DNA of 56,294 bases. It comes from Alphaproteobacteria bacterium. GTDB lineage: Bacteria > Pseudomonadota > Alphaproteobacteria > Rhizobiales > Hyphomicrobiaceae. Every line of letters begins with the position of its first letter. Position 1 is the stretch's first letter. The notes beneath the pieces were generated by a model, which was given only the letters and a program-made list of their open reading frames with translations, did no database searches and was not told where the DNA came from. This document shows, piece after piece, positions 50,210-56,294 of the stretch. The translations under genes and the position numbers were made by a program. The DNA lies in assembly GCA_018819265.1 (NCBI GenBank), contig JAHJQI010000095.1:1-56294 (forward strand). Reading direction: 5' to 3'.

Positions 50210-52747
50210 CTACGAACTACGAGGTTTGGCGCGGCGGGTGGGCGCGGCGTTGGCGGGGTCGTCGGGCCAGACGTGCCTGGGGTAGCGGCCTTTCATCTCC
50301 GATTTCACCGCTGCCCAGGAACCTGCCCAGAATCCCGGCAGATCGCGCGTGATCTGAATGGGCCGATGGGCAGGTGACAACAGGTTGAGGGTCAGCGGCA
50401 GGCGGCCATCCGCAATTGCGGGGTGCTGCTTTAGTCCGAACAGTTCCTGGACGCGGATGTGCAGGGCGGGGGCGCCTGCGCCGTCGTAATCGATCGGGTG
50501 GCGCTCGCCGGTCGGCGCCAGGAAGTGAGTGGGGGCTGCTTCATCGAGGCGCTGCTTCAGGCTCCAGGGGACCAACGCCTGCAAGGCTGCATCGAGATCG
50601 CCTGCGGTGACATCGGCAGCACGGGTTTTGCCTTCGAGAAAAGCAGCAAGCCAATCGCTCACCGTCCGGTTCAGCGCGGCATCGGAGAGATCGGGGAACG
50701 TTTCGTCACCGGCCGCGCGCACGAACGCCGCGCGATGACGGAGCTGGGATTGCGATCGGCTCCAGGGTAGGTGCGCGATACCGAGGCTCGCAAAACCGCC
50801 CGCCAGCACGGACTGGATTTCGCCGGCGTCCGCGCTTTCGAGGCTTTCGGGTGTCGAAGCGAGCACGATTGCTCCGAGGCGGGCGGTGGACCGGGCGCGG
50901 ACCGCCTTGGCGGCAATATCGAAGTAGACTTCGCGGCCGTGCTCGATGCCGCTCGACGCACTTTGAAGGATCTCGTCCTCGCTGGCCGGGGCGGCGGCGA
51001 GAATGCGGGTGGCGGCTGCGGCGCCCTGAAGCTCGGCGACGACGAGAAACGCCACGCGGGCCAATGGATCGGTGGGGTCGAGTCTGACGCCGCGCCCGCC
51101 TGCAAGGATGAAGTGGCCCGGTTCGCCGCGCGCCTTGGCGATGCGGTCGGGGAAGGCTTCGAGGAGATGGCCTGCGATGCTCCGGGGCGCGGGCGGCTGC
51201 GTTTCTCCAGATCCGCCTTTCGCGATGCCGCTGCCTGTTGCGCGCTGTTCGCCAGCGGCCTTGCTCGCAAGTCTCGCCCAGTTGTCGGCAAGATCACGCA
51301 TCTGTTTCGCACGCTCCGAGCGGTCGCGCCGGAATTGCTCCAGCCGGTCGGTAAGGTCGGTTGCCGTGCCGCCGAGTCCGCGTTCGACGAGCAGGGCTGC
51401 GACCTCGGCTGCTTCGCGCGCCGAGCGCACTGCGTGCCGGGCGGCGGACGCGACCATGCCGGCAAGTCTCGGTGGCAGCGGCAGGCGGCGCAGACTGCGC
51501 CCCAGCGGTGTGATCCCTCCGGCGGGATCGAGGGCGCCGAGGCCGACGAGGGAAGCCCGCGCGGCGTCCAGGGCGGCGACCGGAGGGGCGTCGAGCCAGC
51601 GCAGGGTCAGCGGATCGGTAACACCCCAGTCGGCGCAATCGATCAGCAGGCCCGACAGGTCGGCGGCGCGGATTTCGGGCTCGGCGAATTCCGGCAGGCT
51701 TCGCGTTTGCGGTTCATCCCAAAGCCGGTAGCAGACGCCCGGGGCGGTTCTTCCGGCGCGTCCGCGGCGCTGATCTATCGAAGCCTTTGCGGCGCGGACG
51801 GTTGCGAGCCGGGTTACGCCGGCGCCCGGTTCGAAGCGGGGCAGCCGCGAGAGGCCGCCGTCGATGACGATGCGAACCCCGTCGATGGTCAACGACGTCT
51901 CGGCGATGGCGGTTGCGAGCACGACTTTTCGCCGGCCGGCCGGTGCCGGTGAGATGGCGCGGTCCTGGGCGGGGGGATCCATGGCGCCATAAAGCGGCGC
52001 GATCATCACGTCGGGATCGGATATGCGATCGCGGAGGCGGTCCTCGGTACGGCGGATTTCGCCCTGTCCGGGCAGGAACGCAAGAATGGAGCCTTCGTCG
52101 CGCCGAAGGGCGCGGAGAATCGCTGCGCTCATCTGGTCTTCGAAACGGGCGCCGGCATCGCGGCCGATGTAGCGGGTGTCGACGGGATACATCCGGCCTT
52201 GGCTCTCGATCACCGGGGCGTCGTCGAGCAGTGCTGCAACACGCGCGCCAGACAAGGTTGCGGACATGACGATCAAGCGCAGATCCGCGCGCAGCGAGAA
52301 GCGCGCATCGAGCGCCAGAGCAAGGCCGAGATCGGCATCAAGCGAGCGCTCGTGGAATTCGTCGAAGATCACGCAGCCGATACCTTCGAGCGTGGGGTCG
52401 GCGAGGATCATGCGGGTGAAGACGCCTTCGGTGACGACCTCGATGCGCGTTCGGGGACCAATCCGCGTGTCGAAACGCGCGCGCAGACCGATCGTCTCGC
52501 CGACGGCTTCTGAGCGAAGCGATGCCATGCGCTGTGCGGCGGCCCGGGCGGCGATGCGGCGCGGCTCCAGAATGACGATTCTGCCCTCGCCGAGCCAGCC
52601 GGCATCAAGCAGAGCGACCGGTACGCGGGTCGTCTTGCCGGCGCCCGGCGGGGCGACGAGGACGGCGGCACCCGTTTTCGCGAGCGCCTCCAGGAGGGCG
52701 GGCAGCGCCTCATCGACGGGCAGGACTGGTTCGGGCGGCTTCGTCAT
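50210..52747 (-). CDS. hrpB: ATP-dependent DExH-box helicase HrpB
   Basis: An 845-residue superfamily 2 DExH helicase. Helicase motifs are in order: APPGAGKTTRVP (I) near residue 32, DEFHERS (II) near residue 128, MSATLSG (III), ATAIAETSLTIDGV (V) and DQRRGRAGRTAPGVCYR (VI). The HrpB-specific C-terminal domain has PWSLKQRLDEAAPTHFLAPTG in two parts and ends with the family's RYPRHVWPDDP. It is intact and of normal length. Its cellular role is poorly defined in bacteria, probably RNA metabolism. Confidence 0.96.
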   Translation of the reverse strand: MTKPPEPVLPVDEALPALLEALAKTGAAVLVAPPGAGKTTRVPVALLDAGWLGEGRIVILEPRRIAARAAAQRMASLRSEAVGETIGLRARFDTRIGPRTRIEVVTEGVFTRMILADPTLEGIGCVIFDEFHERSLDADLGLALALDARFSLRADLRLIVMSATLSGARVAALLDDAPVIESQGRMYPVDTRYIGRDAGARFEDQMSAAILRALRRDEGSILAFLPGQGEIRRTEDRLRDRISDPDVMIAPLYGAMDPPAQDRAISPAPAGRRKVVLATAIAETSLTIDGVRIVIDGGLSRLPRFEPGAGVTRLATVRAAKASIDQRRGRAGRTAPGVCYRLWDEPQTRSLPEFAEPEIRAADLSGLLIDCADWGVTDPLTLRWLDAPPVAALDAARASLVGLGALDPAGGITPLGRSLRRLPLPPRLAGMVASAARHAVRSAREAAEVAALLVERGLGGTATDLTDRLEQFRRDRSERAKQMRDLADNWARLASKAAGEQRATGSGIAKGGSGETQPPAPRSIAGHLLEAFPDRIAKARGEPGHFILAGGRGVRLDPTDPLARVAFLVVAELQGAAAATRILAAAPASEDEILQSASSGIEHGREVYFDIAAKAVRARSTARLGAIVLASTPESLESADAGEIQSVLAGGFASLGIAHLPWSRSQSQLRHRAAFVRAAGDETFPDLSDAALNRTVSDWLAAFLEGKTRAADVTAGDLDAALQALVPWSLKQRLDEAAPTHFLAPTGERHPIDYDGAGAPALHIRVQELFGLKQHPAIADGRLPLTLNLLSPAHRPIQITRDLPGFWAGSWAAVKSEMKGRYPRHVWPDDPANAAPTRRAKPRSS

Positions 52748-53320
52748 CGCGGTTCAGCAGTCAGAGTGAAGGACGAAGCCATCTCGTGTTCCGACTTCGA
52801 CGCCTGGATCCGAGCGCCTCCGCGTAACACCAGCGAACTCCTTGTTTCTGTTCTGGATTCGCTAACGCTTGACGCCCTTCGTCCGGAATCAAACGCTAGA
52901 TCCAGTACGCTAGCGTACGGATCTTGAAGTCAGGAACGCTAGCAACTCAATGATTTTAGCGTAGCTTCTGATCGTGGGTATCAAACGTGAGATACGCTAC
53001 GCTAGCGATCCGGTTCTGACATTGCTTCTCGTCCAGGTCTACCTGATAGAAATTGTCGGAATCATGAGAACACTAGCAGAGGATCAGGCATCGAATGCAA
53101 GTGCCACACGATTGCGCTACGTCAATGACCTTAGGAAGTGCAATAGTTAAATATCAAAGGCCCGATGGGGCAACGCGTCTGTGAATCAAGTGGTTGGTCG
53201 CACGATACAATCCCAGTACGCTCTGTCGTACAGTAAATGTGTAGCTACTCCCTTGCCGAGTTTTCGACCTTGGGATAATCTAGTGGAATTAATAACGTTT
53301 GCCTTTGAGGGAGACAGTCA
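52748..53320. other. Gene-free, AT-richer region upstream of the 615-residue protein
   Basis: No gene is supported. The left part carries the ACGCTAG cluster (separate entry). From about 53020 to 53320 the sequence is visibly richer in A and T than the surroundings, and probably contains the promoter of the gene at 53321. Confidence 0.5.
52893..53005. repeat. Iteron-like cluster of ACGCTAG motifs
   Basis: ACGCTAG occurs at 52893, 52907, 52936 and 52999, four times in 113 bases. The second lies in the perfect 14-bp palindrome GTACGCTAGCGTAC (52905-52918), flanked by GATCC and GGATC. Near matches TAGCGTAG (52957) and TACGCTAC (52993) add to the pattern. This could be a multi-site operator for the gene at 53321. 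Confidence 0.65.
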
Positions 53321-55168
53321 ATGTCTGCCAGCGTCGTGTCGCTTTGGAAGGTCCGGGATCGCGCGGAAACTCGGCGGTGGACCAACCAGGACGTTGCCGA
53401 GATCTACCGCGTTGCCGACACGCTTCGGCGAGCCGGGCTTCCTGTCGATTGCGAGGAAGGCCAGACAGACGAAGGGGACCCCTGGTATGCATTCTGCAAC
53501 GTCAACACCGGCGACGTCATCGTTCATTTCGCCTATATCGACGGACAGTACCTCGCCGATGTTTCGCATCTGGGCGTGAGCTTCAAAGGCAATACGCTTG
53601 CCGACATCGTCAACCAGTTCCTGCAAAGTTATCCCGTTGTCCTGCCTAGCCAGCAATGTCGTGCAACCCGCGTCTGGATGCATCCGGCGAGCGGTTTTGT
53701 GGCATTCGTTGCGACCCTGTATTTCCTGCTGGAAATGACCCACAGCGTGGAAGCGCGCGAAGCTGCTTCGGGCATTTCAATCGATGGCGAGGCCCTTGAA
53801 CTCGATCCGGGTGAGGATTCCGATTTTACCGGTGATCTGGCAGCGTATTATCGCGACCAGGCGTTGCGGTCGTTGCGCACCGATGGTGATGCGTCCTCGC
53901 TTGGCATGCGGTCGGTGGCGGTAACCGCCTCGATCCTGATCGCCGGCGTGCTGTTGGATTGGCATCGGTCGGGCCACAAGGCGGTGACCTTCGATCCAGA
54001 TAGCATTCTCGATGCGATCGTCACCAAATCCAGCGAGGAACTCGGCGATGCGATCATCCTGGCGCTTCGCGATATGGCCGGTTTCGAGGCGGCAAATGCC
54101 GGCGGCAGCCCCAAGTCAGGTAACGACGGCAGCATCCGCACGGGTCATCTCGCCCACGACGACGTTACGGTCGACGTATTGCGAGCCGTCGACGACGGAG
54201 TGACCGAGATCGATGAAGACGGGCAACTCGTCATCGACATTGACGGCTTATTCGGAGATGCCGGTCATCATGCCAGTTCTGAGCACTTCGGCGATGCCGA
54301 ATCCGGCTCCGGCGATGCGCAAGCCGGCAAAGCGGGCAGTTCCGGCGAACGGGGCGATGGCCGGTTGGCGGATACGATTGCGGCAAGCGTCAGCGATGCT
54401 GAAGGTGAGTCCGGGGTGGAGGGCGGTGATGATCAGGAATCACAGCCGGGAGATTCGCAGAGCGATGAACTTGCCGGTGCGCCGGGCGATGCCAGCTTTC
54501 TCGATGCAGCAGGCGATAGTACAACGGTGACGCTTCTCGAATCCCTCGGGTTGAGAATTGGTGCATCGGGGAATGGATTCGCGTCCGGTGTCGATTCCCT
54601 GTTGCAGCTGATTGGAAAGCCGTCGGATGCGTCTGTGAATGCAGCTTCGCCAACGCCGGTTTCGGCAACGGGCGGCGACTTCGGAATCGGCGGCGTCACG
54701 GCGCCAGGTTCGGTCCCGACGGAGGAGGCATCGTCAACTCTCGATCCGCTCGATCCAAATACGGACAGCCCGACATCGGCACTTGGTTCGCCCAGTTCGG
54801 AGACCGGTGCAAATGTGCCGACCGCCGTGCAGGGGGTTGAAAATTCGATCCAGCCGGCAGCGCCGGACCAGGCATTAGCCGGTAATCCCGTCCTGGCTGA
54901 CATCCGCGAGTTCGATTTCTCGATCTTCGATCCTGTCGAGGTGTTACGTGTCTTTGTGGGGATCGTGGAGAATGTAGGCTTCGTGCAATACGAGGACGAG
55001 GGCGACTGCTCGGATCACAACGACGTTTTTTATCTCTATGATGCGCTTGCCGTCGCAACGCAGCCCGATACCATCGAGCTGGAGCAGGTCTATCTTGCCA
55101 ACGGCGACGAAGTTAATCTGCTCGGTCTGGCCGAAACATTCGAACAGATGTACGACAGTCTGGTTTAA
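53321..55168 (+). CDS. Unrecognised 615-residue membrane protein with acidic low-complexity region
   Basis: No family is assigned. An N-terminal soluble domain (about 1-110) contains DPWYAFCNVNTGDVIVHFAY followed by IDGQYL, which looks like a folded, conserved module. Two hydrophobic segments follow, at about 122-138 and 195-213. The stretch from about 270 to 525 is rich in Ser, Gly, Asp and Ala and probably disordered. The last 85 residues return to ordered-looking sequence (FDFSIFDPVEVLRVFVGIVE, NDVFYLYDAL). The protein is strongly acidic. GAGGGAG lies about 8 bases before the ATG. It converges on the RTX gene, with a terminator between, and may belong to the same secretion-related locus. 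Confidence 0.8.
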   Translation: MSASVVSLWKVRDRAETRRWTNQDVAEIYRVADTLRRAGLPVDCEEGQTDEGDPWYAFCNVNTGDVIVHFAYIDGQYLADVSHLGVSFKGNTLADIVNQFLQSYPVVLPSQQCRATRVWMHPASGFVAFVATLYFLLEMTHSVEAREAASGISIDGEALELDPGEDSDFTGDLAAYYRDQALRSLRTDGDASSLGMRSVAVTASILIAGVLLDWHRSGHKAVTFDPDSILDAIVTKSSEELGDAIILALRDMAGFEAANAGGSPKSGNDGSIRTGHLAHDDVTVDVLRAVDDGVTEIDEDGQLVIDIDGLFGDAGHHASSEHFGDAESGSGDAQAGKAGSSGERGDGRLADTIAASVSDAEGESGVEGGDDQESQPGDSQSDELAGAPGDASFLDAAGDSTTVTLLESLGLRIGASGNGFASGVDSLLQLIGKPSDASVNAASPTPVSATGGDFGIGGVTAPGSVPTEEASSTLDPLDPNTDSPTSALGSPSSETGANVPTAVQGVENSIQPAAPDQALAGNPVLADIREFDFSIFDPVEVLRVFVGIVENVGFVQYEDEGDCSDHNDVFYLYDALAVATQPDTIELEQVYLANGDEVNLLGLAETFEQMYDSLV

Positions 55169-55261
55169 GCTGCGCAATCAGTTGCATCAGTGGGCGGGCG
55201 AAATCTCGCTTTAACTTGTCCAGAAGTTATCTGACCAAACCTGTTCGATTACGGAACCAAG

Positions 55262-55300
55262 AAAAAGCCGCCGCCGGGGCAAAATCCCGACAGCGGCTTT
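55262..55300 (-). terminator. Intrinsic terminator of the RTX gene
   Basis: On the minus strand AAAGCCGC pairs with GCGGCTTT, with an inner CGGG/CCCG pairing, followed by T-residues. It lies 32 bases past the RTX stop and may also serve the convergent gene ending at 55168. Confidence 0.8.
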
Positions 55301-55331
55301 GTTGGTTCATACTCCAGCTTCTGCACTTCGA

Positions 55332-56294
55332 TCAGACCGGTTGGAAGCTGAAGTTGCCTGCATCGAGATCGTCGATGGAGACGCCCAACAAGACGACCTT
55401 TTCATTGGCGCTGAAGCTGATGATGGTGCTCTGCCCGGATTGATGGGCATGATCAAAGACCTGATTCAAGGTTGTGAAGTGAGCGCCGACAGCCAGCTTG
55501 TCCTGGTTTGCGTTGAAGCCATGGATCTTATCGATCCCCATGTTATCGCCCATCACGAAGGTGTCGCGACCTGCGGCCCCAAAGAGATGGTCGTTGCCTT
55601 CGCCGCCGTCGATCACGTCGTTGCCGCGCTGGCCGAAGATCTTGTCCTTGCCGCCGCCGCCATTGAGATAGTCGTTACCGTTGCCGCCAAAAATGCGGTC
55701 GTGGCCTTCGTCGCCGAAAACCTGGTCGTTCTGCTGGCCGCCGAAGAGCTTGTCCAACCCAGAGCCGCCAAATATCTTGTCGTTGCCCCAGCCGCCATTG
55801 ACGTAATCGTTGCCTTCGTCGCCGTATAGTTCGTCATTGTGGCTGTCGCCGTAGATGCGGTCATTGCCATGGCCGCCGCCGATGATATCGCCGTGCGCGC
55901 CGCCTCTTATGAAATCGTTTCCGTCGCCGCCCTGGGCGTAGTCAAAGCCGTAGCCGAGGTGGATCTTGTCATTGCCGCCGCCACCATCGGCATGGTCGTT
56001 GCCGGTGCCGCCCAGCATGAAGTCGTTGCCATCTTCGCCGTACATGACGTCGTTGCCTTGGCCGCCGTACATCTCGTCCGTACCGCCGCCGCCATGCATC
56101 GTGTCGTTGCCGTCTTCGCCGGCCATCAACTCCTTGGCGTCCGTGCCGATCAATTCGTTACCGGAATTGTCGCCGATCATGCGCTCGTAGGCCTTGAACA
56201 CCTTTTCCTGGAGGTGCTCGATGCCGGTGGTGCGCTTGATGATTTCCGAGAAAGACGTGTCTTCGATCAGTTGGAGGAGTTCGGGCGTGTCGGC
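55332..56294 (-). CDS. RTX calcium-binding secreted protein (5' part beyond window)
   Basis: At least 320 residues of an RTX-type protein; the frame stays open to the window edge, so the N-terminus is missing. About 21 nonapeptides of the GGxGxDxhx kind (for example GEDGNDTM, GGQGNDVMYG) form a calcium-binding parallel beta-roll. After the last repeat (FGAAGRDTF), a domain of about 70 residues ending DDLDAGNFSFQPV is the usual uncleaved type I secretion signal. The visible upstream part (TPELLQLIEDTSFSEIIKRT) is not a recognised enzyme domain. No ABC exporter or membrane fusion gene for type I secretion is in view. An internal GTG at 56201 is a possible but unlikely start. Confidence 0.9.
   Translation of the reverse strand, partial: ADTPELLQLIEDTSFSEIIKRTTGIEHLQEKVFKAYERMIGDNSGNELIGTDAKELMAGEDGNDTMHGGGGTDEMYGGQGNDVMYGEDGNDFMLGGTGNDHADGGGGNDKIHLGYGFDYAQGGDGNDFIRGGAHGDIIGGGHGNDRIYGDSHNDELYGDEGNDYVNGGWGNDKIFGGSGLDKLFGGQQNDQVFGDEGHDRIFGGNGNDYLNGGGGKDKIFGQRGNDVIDGGEGNDHLFGAAGRDTFVMGDNMGIDKIHGFNANQDKLAVGAHFTTLNQVFDHAHQSGQSTIISFSANEKVVLLGVSIDDLDAGNFSFQPV

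Overview
The window reads as chromosomal DNA of a high-GC alphaproteobacterium, most likely Hyphomicrobiales (Rhizobiales). The evidence is a GcrA cell-cycle regulator with a GANTC site just upstream, alphaproteobacterial dispersed palindromes of the CGTCATCCCCGCG type, DUF6455 and DUF2541-like proteins, and a C1/oxalate gene set resembling that of methylotrophic Hyphomicrobiales. No rRNA, tRNA, phage or transposase gene was recognised, and no CRISPR array. Functions rest on reading the translations by eye against remembered families; nothing was searched.

Layout. 1-221: nested palindromes with a perfect 58-bp direct repeat. 244-3484 (minus): argD-argF-hslO. 4041-4613: gcrA. 4.9-6.1 kb: dense dispersed repeats. 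6.2-11.5 kb: a Ser/Thr phosphorylation module (membrane kinase with a seven-blade WD40 propeller, two FHA-type proteins, a PP2C phosphatase), followed by an EamA transporter.

13.3-26.6 kb is the metabolic centrepiece. It holds a PanE-family reductase and an orphan divergent SucC-like protein (both minus), then on the plus strand a tripartite tricarboxylate transporter (tctC-tctB-tctA), a FadR-type GntR regulator, a ThDP lyase of the oxalyl-CoA decarboxylase/2-hydroxyacyl-CoA lyase group, a formyl-CoA:oxalate CoA-transferase, a 10-formyl-THF-hydrolase-like formyltransferase and formate-THF ligase. The simplest reading is oxalate uptake, CoA activation by Frc, decarboxylation to formyl-CoA or reduction to glyoxylate, and entry of the one-carbon unit into tetrahydrofolate. 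A TGGTATACCA palindrome lies both upstream of gntR and upstream of the panE-like gene, suggesting one regulon. The lyase lacks residues expected of classical oxalyl-CoA decarboxylase, so its exact reaction is open.

26.8-31.6 kb: RND efflux permease and its membrane fusion protein. 31.8-33.4 kb: molybdenum-cofactor genes mocA and xdhC. 33.7-42.2 kb: a secreted three-repeat protein, cysQ, UDP-glucuronate epimerase, a D-2-hydroxyacid dehydrogenase, an aldo-keto reductase, a cysteine-rich DUF6455 protein behind an FNR/FixK box, a short-chain dehydrogenase and ugd. 42.8-46.7 kb: an aorA-aorB-aorC-like tungsten aldehyde oxidoreductase set. 47-50.1 kb: a YaiI-family protein, a second repeat patch, an exported metallo-beta-lactamase-fold protein and rfbD. 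50.2-52.7 kb: hrpB. The right end has an iteron-like cluster of ACGCTAG motifs, an unrecognised 615-residue membrane protein, and an RTX protein cut by the window edge.
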